64,000 bases of DNA, taken from positions 180,389 through 244,388 of the forward strand of contig NZ_FOOW01000003.1 in assembly GCF_900113305.1 (NCBI RefSeq). The letters run 5' to 3'. Origin of the DNA: Prevotella sp. KH2C16. Its GTDB lineage: Bacteria > Bacteroidota > Bacteroidia > Bacteroidales > Bacteroidaceae. The notes beneath the pieces were generated by a model that saw nothing but the letters and a program-made list of their open reading frames with translations, was not told where the DNA came from and made no database searches. The translations under genes and the position numbers were made by a program. Positions 1-6,900 of the stretch are shown piece by piece; position 1 is the first letter of the stretch; every line of letters starts with the position of its first letter.

Positions 1-1
1 T

Positions 2-418
2 TATGTAATGAGTGAACTCGCGGGCACGGTAACGGTCTTTGCCAACGAGCACGGCACCCTGAAGCATCTTCAGACCGTAGCTTCCGACTCCGTAAACGGC
101 GGGGGCGGCGCTGACATTCATCTCTCCCCTGACGGTCGTTTCCTCTATTCCAGCAACCGACTGAAAGCTGACGGCATCTCAATCTTCAAGGTGAATCCCG
201 TCAACGGGTTGCTCACCAAGGTGGGTTACCAGCTCACGGGCATACACCCGCGCAACTTCTGCATCACTCCTAACGGCAAATACCTCCTATGTGCGTGTCG
301 AGACAGCAACCTCATCCAGGTATATCGCATCGACAGCGAGACCGGAATGCTCACGAATACCCATCAGGACATCGTGCTCAAAAAGCCTGTCTGCGTGAAA
401 ACTCTGCTCCTGCCATAA
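2..418 (+). CDS. Lactonase-family beta-propeller protein, C-terminal part (5' end outside window)
   Basis: Last 138 residues of a gene that begins before the window; the frame is open to the left edge. The protein resembles the seven-bladed beta-propeller lactonase family (6-phosphogluconolactonase and relatives). Two blade signatures are visible, 'ADIHLSPDGRFLYSSNR' and 'FCITPNGKYLLCACRDSN', both with the family's S/T-P-D/N-G-R/K turn. Characterised members hydrolyse 6-phosphogluconolactone in the oxidative pentose phosphate pathway, but the family is broad and the substrate here is inferred. It converges on the leftward operon ending at 473. Confidence 0.8.
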   Translation, partial: YVMSELAGTVTVFANEHGTLKHLQTVASDSVNGGGGADIHLSPDGRFLYSSNRLKADGISIFKVNPVNGLLTKVGYQLTGIHPRNFCITPNGKYLLCACRDSNLIQVYRIDSETGMLTNTHQDIVLKKPVCVKTLLLP

Positions 419-472
419 GGAGCAGAGCTCCTGCGGAGGGATTGCCCCGTCATCCTTTAAATGCCAATAGAC

Positions 473-1000
473 TTAAGGATGCTGTAATCCGTGGGCTATC
501 AAGCGGAACAGATGGTCGATGTTTTCTTGATTGATTTCCACCTCTATCTGCCCCGGCACGCTGTCTTTACCGATGGTGAACGGATAAAAGCGCTTGTATA
601 CCCTGCCCGACGCATCATAGTAACGCCACTCCCCCACGGGAATCCTTTCGCTTGCACGATTATCGAAAAAAGCAAACCAGCCCCGACTATGTATCCGCTT
701 GCCGGGATAATAGTTCTCCACATAGCCCAGGGAGTCGGGTGCCCCTAAGTAATCTTGCGGCACAACCTCCGTGTTCCGTTGCACCCCTCTGTACACGGAG
801 TATAGTCTTTGGATGTCATAAGACATAATGCTGTCGGTCAACCCGCTGTAAGAATGCTTCTTCTCAGCCGTATAAGTCGTATCAGTCAGATATGATTCCT
901 GAGCCTTGTCGGCCTCCCTCGAGGTATAGAGGCCTATGATGGTTGTGATAATAACCACTCCCGCCAATATGGCGAACGGTATAAGAGCTTTTTTCCGCAT
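473..1000 (-). CDS. Membrane-anchored hypothetical protein with a MORN-like turn
   Basis: Unrecognised 175-residue protein. Residues 5-25 form a hydrophobic N-terminal segment (membrane anchor or uncleaved signal), followed by a charged linker. The C-terminal part has 'GEWRYYDASGRVYKRFY', which resembles a single MORN/YwqK-type strand repeat. It is the last gene of a leftward group (2706 to 473) with gaps of only 20-30 bp, so it is probably co-transcribed with the two membrane proteins and the lipoprotein upstream. Function unknown; the context suggests an envelope role. Confidence 0.6.
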   Translation of the reverse strand: MRKKALIPFAILAGVVIITTIIGLYTSREADKAQESYLTDTTYTAEKKHSYSGLTDSIMSYDIQRLYSVYRGVQRNTEVVPQDYLGAPDSLGYVENYYPGKRIHSRGWFAFFDNRASERIPVGEWRYYDASGRVYKRFYPFTIGKDSVPGQIEVEINQENIDHLFRLIAHGLQHP

Positions 1001-1030
1001 ACTTTCAGTTTCTTTCCAAGTAATCTCTGT

Positions 1031-1900
1031 TTAGGATTGAAGTGCCGCCGAGGCCTGCCGATAGATGCTTTCAAATTCGTCCTTTGTTATCATAGTTACG
1101 GCCAGACCTATATAATCCAGCCCCTCGTCGCAGATTTCTTCCCCGGAGGAAATGGTATAGCCTTCATCTTTCTGATAATAAACAGACCGCCTCTGATAGA
1201 GGCCCAGATATTCGCAGCACCACCATTCACCGTCGGCATACGACTCCTTGACATATCTCCAGTTGTCTACGAACGGAGCGGAGGTAAGCAGCGTCTTTAG
1301 TTCCGCGTCTATCTGCCGAAGGACGGAGCCGTCTATCCGTCCCAAGGGAATGGCATAATGATAGAGCAATGCTACATTCCAGTGATGTTCCCACGATGTT
1401 TCCGCCCCTTTTATGGGGTCTATCCACCGCGCTTTGACGGCTTTCAGAATGCGCTCGGCCTGCCTGTATGCCTTCTCCGGGGTGTCTACGGGCAGGGCAG
1501 CCGTAAAATGGAGATGGACGAAAAGCCGCCTTCCTATCCAGAAACGACGGATAAACCGGATATAAATCTTGCGCGATAACAGCGTGTAAGTTATCGAGGT
1601 ATCACCATAACGCCGACTGAATGTAGGGGGTATTCCCGAATCCGGGAGGGCAGACCACAGCTGGCGAAAGGAAGGGTCGCTGTCGCAATCGGGGAAAGCA
1701 GCCCTATAGAGATCCTTAAACTTCCGCTCCCGCGTGAAGTAATTGGTATAGACGACGATTTCCAGCACAAGGAGCATCCATGTGATATTCAGCAGTATGA
1801 CTTTCCATTCGGGACGAATCCAAACAAGCAAAAGGACTACCGCAATCACCAACAGGTTGCAGAGCACACCAATCAGGATAATTTTTCGTTTAGGAATCAT
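1031..1900 (-). CDS. Hypothetical membrane protein with two N-terminal membrane segments
   Basis: Unrecognised protein of 289 residues. Two hydrophobic segments lie near residues 5-26 and 31-50, then a soluble domain rich in Trp and Tyr. I start it at ATG 1900 rather than the upstream TTG at 1921, because GAGAAG sits six to ten bases before that ATG and fits a ribosome binding site. It lies 30 bp upstream of the 175-residue membrane protein and follows a 55-residue membrane protein. The soluble part could be cytoplasmic with both termini inside, but topology is inference. Confidence 0.6.
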   Translation of the reverse strand: MIPKRKIILIGVLCNLLVIAVVLLLVWIRPEWKVILLNITWMLLVLEIVVYTNYFTRERKFKDLYRAAFPDCDSDPSFRQLWSALPDSGIPPTFSRRYGDTSITYTLLSRKIYIRFIRRFWIGRRLFVHLHFTAALPVDTPEKAYRQAERILKAVKARWIDPIKGAETSWEHHWNVALLYHYAIPLGRIDGSVLRQIDAELKTLLTSAPFVDNWRYVKESYADGEWWCCEYLGLYQRRSVYYQKDEGYTISSGEEICDEGLDYIGLAVTMITKDEFESIYRQASAALQS

Positions 1901-1947
1901 CGTCTTCTCTTTTGTCGTCAAAACTCTTTAAGCTTTCTATCTCCGAC

Positions 1948-2115
1948 TTATTTCCTCCATAACAGATAGAGCGACCCGCCCCACAGGATAAAATTTCCCG
2001 CCAGACAGACAATATTCTGCCACAACGCAGGGGAATCAAAGCTGAAGATTGTGCCAAACATGAAGGCAAAGACAATCAGCAGCGTGGCGACGCACTTTAG
2101 TAAATATCTTGCCAT
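1948..2115 (-). CDS. Small membrane protein, 55 residues
   Basis: A short open frame of 55 codons plus TAA. The translation starts 'MARYLLKCVATLLIVFAF' and ends 'GGSLYLLWRK'. Almost the whole protein is two hydrophobic helices (about residues 5-24 and 33-53) with positive charges at both ends, as in small bacterial membrane proteins. It fills the gap between the lipoprotein gene (21 bp upstream) and the 289-residue membrane protein (about 47 bp downstream), in the same direction, which supports it being a real operon member. No family recognised. Confidence 0.55.
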   Translation of the reverse strand: MARYLLKCVATLLIVFAFMFGTIFSFDSPALWQNIVCLAGNFILWGGSLYLLWRK

Positions 2116-2136
2116 AGAATAGTTTCCTTCAGTCCG

Positions 2137-2706
2137 TTAGCCCTCTCCGTTTAAATCAAACTGCTCCACTCTGTCCGCCGTGAGGTCAACCGTAGCATCA
2201 CCGAAGTAGTGTCCCCCATCCTTAACATACAGCAAGCGATGATGAAGATTGTGCAAGGAAGCCCCATAGGTACACACCGCATTCAGCTGAACAAACACCT
2301 TCACATGCCCCGCCTGCTCGTAACCGACATACTGGCGGGCATACTTTTCCAGAGGAAGAGGCAGTCTGCTCCCGGAGAAACTGACATCCCCAGGCTGCCG
2401 ATGGTCAGCCTCATATTGTCCGCTGTCAATATATTTTTTCAGAAGGTTTCTGGTCTGGGCAACCTCCTTCGGTGTCAACGCATGAAACCGGGAATGACGG
2501 TTGTCAATCAACCAGGCCACTTCCTCAAGGGTATCCGGCATCACCACATCCAAGGAATCCAAAGGATATTTCCCCGTATCAGTCCTTTCTACTCCCGCCA
2601 TAGCCGGTTGTGGAGCATTCCTGCCCTGTCGGCCGGCTTTCCCGGAACATTCGGAGAGCACAACGGCAAGGAGCATCATAGTAAGTAAAAAGCCGTAAGT
2701 CTTCAT
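2137..2706 (-). CDS. Hypothetical lipoprotein, first gene of a four-gene operon
   Basis: A 189-residue protein with an N-terminal hydrophobic signal and a Cys near residue 20 ('VVLSECSGKAG'), an imperfect lipobox because Glu sits at -1. The remainder is soluble with no recognised domain. The ATG at 2706 lies only 5 nt after a TATATTTG box on the same strand, so the mRNA is predicted to be leaderless. Three membrane-protein genes follow at short spacing, suggesting an envelope function. Confidence 0.6.
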   Translation of the reverse strand: MKTYGFLLTMMLLAVVLSECSGKAGRQGRNAPQPAMAGVERTDTGKYPLDSLDVVMPDTLEEVAWLIDNRHSRFHALTPKEVAQTRNLLKKYIDSGQYEADHRQPGDVSFSGSRLPLPLEKYARQYVGYEQAGHVKVFVQLNAVCTYGASLHNLHHRLLYVKDGGHYFGDATVDLTADRVEQFDLNGEG

Positions 2707-2711
2707 GTTTG

Positions 2712-2719
2712 CAAATATA
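2712..2719 (-). promoter_or_regulatory. -7 box TATATTTG for the lipoprotein operon at 2706
   Basis: Exact match to Bacteroidota TAnnTTTG. Only 5 nt (CAAAC) separate it from the ATG, so transcription should begin at or next to the start codon. Confidence 0.55.
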
Positions 2720-2725
2720 GGAATT

Positions 2726-3085
2726 TTATTTAGAACGGGTTGCGGAATGACGGATAAACTTCTCGGGACGCTCGCGCCAGGGAAGTCCCTGAATCACCAG
2801 AACGCTGTCGTGCAACTCCCGGAGGAGGCAGCGATAAGTATGGATGCCCTGATAGTCAAGCAGGAGCGTATCGCCCACGACCTTGAATGACTGGAACCAC
2901 ATGCTCGTGTCGCCTATGGCAGGGTCGTAGTAGGCATCAGAATCGGTAAAGGAGAGCGTCGCCGACATGTTCAGCGGCCGACGGCTTACGCTCTGCCAGT
3001 CGCCCAAGAGGTCGTGCGGCCGAATGATTCCACGGGGTTCGGAACAGCCGACAAGAATGAGAAGCAGGAATGCAATCTTCTTCAT
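2726..3085 (-). CDS. Small lipoprotein, lipocalin-like
   Basis: A 119-residue protein starting 'MKKIAFLLLILVGCSEPRG': a lipoprotein signal with lipobox LVGC. The mature part reads 'LLGDWQSVSRRP' then alternating beta strands, resembling lipocalin-like domains common in Bacteroidota lipoproteins. The frame stays open upstream, but a promoter box at 3134-3141 overlaps the next start candidates, so ATG 3085 is chosen. It ends 20 bp from the next leftward gene, whose own promoter lies between. Exact role unknown. Confidence 0.65.
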   Translation of the reverse strand: MKKIAFLLLILVGCSEPRGIIRPHDLLGDWQSVSRRPLNMSATLSFTDSDAYYDPAIGDTSMWFQSFKVVGDTLLLDYQGIHTYRCLLRELHDSVLVIQGLPWRERPEKFIRHSATRSK

Positions 3086-3133
3086 AAGCACTAAATCCAT
3101 CAGGCATGGAACCCAAACCCATGCACACATCCG

Positions 3134-3141
3134 CAAAGTTA
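3134..3141 (-). promoter_or_regulatory. -7 box TAACTTTG for the lipocalin-like lipoprotein
   Basis: Exact TAnnTTTG match about 48 nt upstream of ATG 3085. Its position rules out the longer upstream reading of that gene. Confidence 0.55.
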
Positions 3142-3239
3142 GTGATTTCTTTTCTAATATCCACTATCTGCCTTGACAAAAAAATCACTGACGGAGAATA
3201 GCCGCTACAACAGGAGCAAAAACTCCTTGCGTTGCAACC

Positions 3240-3334
3240 AGCGGCAAGGAGGATGACAAAATCGGCGATTTCGTTGTTCAAAATCGGCGATTTTGCCTGA
3301 CAATCTCGCCGATTTTGTCAACCAGTTGGCCGCT
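3240..3334. repeat. 95-bp tripartite palindromic element, copy 1 (AAAATCG core)
   Basis: Starts with AGCGGC (3240-3245), then three 22-bp units at 3255-3276, 3277-3298 and 3299-3320, then GCCGCT (3329-3334). The middle unit carries the full palindrome AAAATCGGCGATTTT; the outer units have one altered arm each. It lies between two leftward genes: upstream of the lipocalin-like gene's promoter and downstream of the NlpE-like gene. An extra GCCGCT at 3201-3206 is inverted relative to the left hexamer. Confidence 0.85.
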
Positions 3335-3417
3335 ATAAGCTCAATGGAGATGCATTTCCGCTATCGGAAAAGACAGCTCAATGCATCCCTCGCGGGCATG
3401 ACACGCCCAAAAAAGAC

Positions 3418-3867
3418 TTATTTCTGGAGCTTCAGGTCATAGTTCTCAGCGCCTGTTACGGCCTCCTTCAACTCCGCATTCACCATGCGCAAGGTGGAAT
3501 CGTTGAGCTGGAGGAAGTTGTAAGCCTCATTCCCCTTACCTGTGCGCAGCACATAGTAGGTCTTCCCCGACTTGTCCTGGCTCTCCATAACCTTGGCTGT
3601 ACCCGAATAGGTAAAAGCCGTATCTACCTCGTTCTCAGACTTCAGATACTCCTCGGAGAGGCTGAATCCATTGGTAGAATCCTGCGCCAAGGCCACCCGA
3701 TAACGAATGCCGAAGCAGTCGGCAGCCGGCGTAACACCCGTGTAAACAGCCGAATCAACAGCTACAGAGTCTAAAGAATCAACACCGTCCGCATTTCCCG
3801 CGGTCTTTCCATTTCCACAAGCAGCAAGCAATGCACATGCTGCTGCGAATAAAACTACCTTTCTCAT
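3418..3867 (-). CDS. NlpE-like lipoprotein
   Basis: A 149-residue lipoprotein starting 'MRKVVLFAAACALLAACGNG' with lipobox LAAC. A Ser/Asp/Ala-rich linker follows, then 'YTGVTPAADCFGIRY', which matches the NlpE N-terminal pattern (G-x-x-P-x-A-D-C-x-G-I) including its cysteine. NlpE in enterobacteria is an outer-membrane lipoprotein linked to copper tolerance and Cpx signalling; that role should not be transferred without evidence. The start is set by the signal peptide; the longer upstream frame lacks one. Confidence 0.7.
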   Translation of the reverse strand: MRKVVLFAAACALLAACGNGKTAGNADGVDSLDSVAVDSAVYTGVTPAADCFGIRYRVALAQDSTNGFSLSEEYLKSENEVDTAFTYSGTAKVMESQDKSGKTYYVLRTGKGNEAYNFLQLNDSTLRMVNAELKEAVTGAENYDLKLQK

Positions 3868-3950
3868 TTGTTTGTCTTGTTTGAAATTAATTACTAATAT
3901 ATAACCGTCTCTATTCGGAAATATTGCATAGGCAACACGAAAATTAATCT

Positions 3951-4973
3951 TCATGTGGTCTCCAAGTCGGAAAACCTCCTGCGTTTCTTCCAATAATATT
4001 GCCAGAGAATGCTGTAAGGCCTTCGCTCCCGGATATTCCCCGGCACCCTTGTCTGCTGGATCTGCTCCCTGTCAGCCTTAAAGTCGGGCAGCCATTTCTT
4101 GAACGCCCGCCTTGCCTTGAATATGGCCTTGAAGTCTGCGAAATTATGATTCAGGACAAGCGTCTCAAATGCTGCCAGATAATCAAGAAACCAACGCCAG
4201 CGCATCACGGGGCGAAGTTCGTCATCGGGAAGATTCTTATAAAGCATTGTCAGATTGTTGCGAAAGTTCAGGAAGGTCTTCATAGGGTTTCCCTTAGGCA
4301 AAGTTCCTCCTCCTACATGGTACACCTCACTTTCCGGAATGCAGTAAATCTTCCGCCCCAAAAGACGGAGCCGCCAGCAAAGGTCTATCTCCTCGTTGTG
4401 GGCAAAGAAGCGCCCGTCGAGCGCTCCGGCATCCCAATAATCCTTACTGCGAATCATCAGGCAGGCACCGGTGGCCCACATGATTTCCATGCAACCGTCA
4501 TATTGCCCGTTGTCAGATTCCACCGTATCGAAGATTCGACCTCTACAGAACGGATAACCCAACCTATCAAGAAACCCTCCACAAGCTCCGGCATACTCAA
4601 AACGGCCTCTGTCGGCCATGGAGAGAAGCTTCGGCTGACATGCGGCAGCCTCAGGATGGGCATCCATGAACCCCAGAAGCGGGGTCAGCCAATGACGGGT
4701 AACTTCTACATCGGAATTCAAAAGCAGATAATACTCTGCCTCCACTTGGGCTAACGCCCTGTTGTAGCCCTCAGCAAAACCATAGTTCTTATCGAGAATA
4801 ATGGTCTGGAGCTGCGGGAATTGCTCTTTCAGGAAATTCATGGAGTCATCCGTAGACGCATTATCGGCCACGATGACCGTGGCCTCATCACGGGAATACT
4901 CAAGCACATTGGCAAAATATCTGGCCAACATCTTCTGCCCGTTCCAATTCAATATGACAATCGCAACTTTCAT
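3951..4973 (-). CDS. Glycosyltransferase family 2 (rhamnosyltransferase-like)
   Basis: A 340-residue protein with a GT-A fold N-terminal domain. It opens 'MKVAIVILNWNGQKML', followed by the nucleotide-sugar site 'VIVADNASTDDS' and the DxD-like 'LLLNSDVEV'. This matches GT2 enzymes of the WcaA/rhamnosyltransferase type, which add sugars to surface glycans from nucleotide-activated donors at the inner membrane. The C-terminal part is basic and may contact membrane. Its ATG overlaps the mtaB stop by 4 bp (ATGA), so the two are translationally coupled. Donor and acceptor are unknown. Confidence 0.85.
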   Translation of the reverse strand: MKVAIVILNWNGQKMLARYFANVLEYSRDEATVIVADNASTDDSMNFLKEQFPQLQTIILDKNYGFAEGYNRALAQVEAEYYLLLNSDVEVTRHWLTPLLGFMDAHPEAAACQPKLLSMADRGRFEYAGACGGFLDRLGYPFCRGRIFDTVESDNGQYDGCMEIMWATGACLMIRSKDYWDAGALDGRFFAHNEEIDLCWRLRLLGRKIYCIPESEVYHVGGGTLPKGNPMKTFLNFRNNLTMLYKNLPDDELRPVMRWRWFLDYLAAFETLVLNHNFADFKAIFKARRAFKKWLPDFKADREQIQQTRVPGNIRERRPYSILWQYYWKKRRRFSDLETT

Positions 4974-6313
4974 TCCAATATCGCCTTCAAGGCAGTCTTG
5001 TCGTGATTGAAGTCGCCAAGACGCACCACAACCAACTGATTATCAAATTCCTCGCGAGCATCTCGCGGCGAAAGCTCCACGCGGATATAGTTTTTCGTAA
5101 AGCCATGCATGGCCTTTCCCCTTGCTGCCTTCTCAAAAAGCACCTCCGCCTGCCGGCCGATGCGGGTTGCATAAAAGGCATGCGTCTTCTCGTCGCTCAA
5201 CTCGAGAAGGCGATGAGAGCGCACTTTCTTGTCTTGCTCGCTGACCACATAGGGGATGGAGAGAGCCGATGTGCCCGGCCGCTCGGAATACGGAAACACA
5301 TGCAACTGGGTTATATCCAGCCCTTTCAGAAACTCATAGCACTCCTCGAAATGCTCCTGATGCTCACCCCTGCATCCTACCATGACATCGACTCCTATGA
5401 AGGCATCGGGCATCAGCTGCTTGATAAGATGAACTTTATGGGCAAACAATGCCGTGTCATAACGGCGATGCATAAGCTTCAGAACATGGTCTGAGCCGCT
5501 CTGCAACGGTATATGGAAGTGCGGCATGAAAGCACGGCTATGGGCACAGTATTCTATCAACTCGTCGTCCAGCAGGTCAGGCTCCAGACTGGAGATACGA
5601 AAGCGGTGAATTCCCTCCACCCCATCCAGGGCTTTGACAAGGTCGATGAATCGCTCGTGAGTCGTTTTGCCGAAGTCGCCGATGTTCACGCCCGTAAGGA
5701 CAACTTCCTTTCCTCCCTCTCGGGCGGCCTGTTCGGCCTGCTCCACCAAAGACGCAATAGATGGATTCCTTGAGAATCCACGCGCATAGGGGATCGTGCA
5801 GTAGGTGCAGAAATAACTGCACCCGTCCTGAACCTTCAGGAAATAGCGGGTCCGGTTTCCCCGAGAGCAAGAGGGCTGGAAAGTCCGGATATCCTTGGTC
5901 TTCACGGAATAAGAGCGATGGAGATGCTCCTCGACAGGTCTGCCAGAGGTCCATGCATCAGAAAGATACTGTATCAGGTTTGCCTTCTCATTACTCCCAA
6001 GGACCAAGTCTACCCCATCTATTGCAGCAACCTTGTCGGATTCCAGCTGAGCATAGCATCCTGTTACGACAACAAAGGCTCCCGGATTTTCCTTCGCCAT
6101 CCGCCGGATGGCCTGACGGCACTTGCGGTCGGCCACTTCCGTTACCGAACATGTGTTGATCAGGCATATATCTGCCCTTTCTCCTTTTCCGGCCGTATGA
6201 ACCCCCATATCCGAGAGCAGCTTGCCAAATGTGGATGTTTCCGAGAAATTGAGCTTGCACCCCAGTGTATAGTAAGCTGCAGTTTTTCCTTGAAACGCAG
6301 ACGAATCTATCAT
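4970..6313 (-). CDS. mtaB: tRNA (N6-threonylcarbamoyladenosine(37)-C2)-methylthiotransferase MtaB
   Basis: A 447-residue radical SAM methylthiotransferase. In order: the N-terminal UPF0004 domain with 'YYTLGCKLNFSE' and 'INTCSVTEVADRKCR' (first iron-sulfur cluster), the radical SAM motif 'CSYFCTYCTIPYARG' (CxxxCxxC) near residues 158-172, and a C-terminal TRAM-like domain. Length and the 'TLGCKLN' signature fit MtaB rather than RimO or MiaB. It turns t6A37 into ms2t6A in tRNAs reading ANN codons. Its own promoter is at 6334; the GT2 gene is coupled downstream. Confidence 0.92.
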   Translation of the reverse strand: MIDSSAFQGKTAAYYTLGCKLNFSETSTFGKLLSDMGVHTAGKGERADICLINTCSVTEVADRKCRQAIRRMAKENPGAFVVVTGCYAQLESDKVAAIDGVDLVLGSNEKANLIQYLSDAWTSGRPVEEHLHRSYSVKTKDIRTFQPSCSRGNRTRYFLKVQDGCSYFCTYCTIPYARGFSRNPSIASLVEQAEQAAREGGKEVVLTGVNIGDFGKTTHERFIDLVKALDGVEGIHRFRISSLEPDLLDDELIEYCAHSRAFMPHFHIPLQSGSDHVLKLMHRRYDTALFAHKVHLIKQLMPDAFIGVDVMVGCRGEHQEHFEECYEFLKGLDITQLHVFPYSERPGTSALSIPYVVSEQDKKVRSHRLLELSDEKTHAFYATRIGRQAEVLFEKAARGKAMHGFTKNYIRVELSPRDAREEFDNQLVVVRLGDFNHDKTALKAILE

Positions 6314-6333
6314 ACCTTATTTAATTACAGATG

Positions 6334-6341
6334 CAAAGGTA
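6334..6341 (-). promoter_or_regulatory. Promoter of mtaB (TACCTTTG)
   Basis: Exact -7 box about 20 nt upstream of the mtaB ATG, with GTTG 19 bp further upstream as a plausible -33 element. Confidence 0.6.
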
Positions 6342-6530
6342 GTAAAAAGATTAGATATGCCAACATACAGGGAGCAGTTTTTTAGTAAATTCAAGCCTTT
6401 GTTTACGAGCACAAAATGTTTAACTTTTATTAGCAGATTGGAACTCTTTGATAACCAATGCGTTACAAAAAAGTTACATAAACCAGGAAAAAAAGTCTCA
6501 AAAAAATGAACGCCGTATGAAAAAAATAGT

Positions 6531-6538
6531 TACCTTTG
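6531..6538 (+). promoter_or_regulatory. Promoter of the 54-residue lipoprotein (TACCTTTG)
   Basis: Exact -7 box followed by C, 52 nt before ATG 6591. The region upstream is A-rich; no clear -33 TTTG at the usual distance. Confidence 0.6.
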
Positions 6539-6590
6539 CATCGTTTTAATAAACATAATAGTTGTTTTACAGATTTAAAAAGCAAAGAAA

Positions 6591-6755
6591 ATGAAGAAAT
6601 TGGTTTTAATGTTCGTAGCTATTGCAGCTATCTCTTTCGCATCTTGTGGTAACAAAACCGCTGCTCCTACAGAGACAGCTGATTCTGATACCGCAGTAGT
6701 TGATACAACTGTTGCTGATACCGCAGCTGTTGATACTGCAGCTGTTGCTGAGTAA
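6591..6755 (+). CDS. Tiny lipoprotein, 54 residues, Asp/Thr/Ala/Val repeats
   Basis: Encodes 'MKKLVLMFVAIAAISFASC', a lipoprotein signal with lipobox FASC, then a mature peptide of 36 residues built from near-repeats of D-T-A-x-V ('DTAVV', 'DTTVA', 'DTAAV', 'DTAAV'). The mature part has no hydrophobic core, is acidic and is probably disordered. Third codon positions are A/T-rich compared with neighbours. An exact -7 box at 6531 and a strong hairpin terminator at 6782 bracket it as its own short transcription unit. Function unknown; the Asp-Ser/Thr-Ala linker of the NlpE-like lipoprotein at 3418 is similar in composition. Confidence 0.75.
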   Translation: MKKLVLMFVAIAAISFASCGNKTAAPTETADSDTAVVDTTVADTAAVDTAAVAE

Positions 6756-6781
6756 GCTCGAACTGAAAAATGAGAGAAACG

Positions 6782-6812
6782 ACCGCTCGAGGCTTAGCCT
6801 TGAGCGGTTTTT
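6782..6812 (+). terminator. Intrinsic terminator of the 54-residue lipoprotein gene
   Basis: ACCGCTC/GAGCGGT stem extended by AGGC/GCCT around a short loop, followed by TTTTT on the plus strand, 27 bp after the stop. Confidence 0.8.
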
Positions 6813-6840
6813 CATTTGCAACGATTCAATATTCATGAAT

Positions 6841-6881
6841 GCAATACCCCCTGAATGAGCAATTCATTCAGGGGGTATTGC
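6841..6881. terminator. Near-perfect inverted repeat between convergent genes
   Basis: GCAATACCCCCTGAATGA pairs with its exact complement across a loop of a few bases. It lies between the small lipoprotein terminator and the carB stop (6901). Neither side has a long T run, so it may be a bidirectional terminator or an mRNA 3'-end stabiliser. Confidence 0.6.
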
Positions 6882-6900
6882 TTGTAAAACTATAAAACCT

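Noticed and set aside
3086..3136. Longer start for the lipocalin-like lipoprotein
   Set aside because: The extension overlaps the -7 box and would bury the lipoprotein signal inside the protein.
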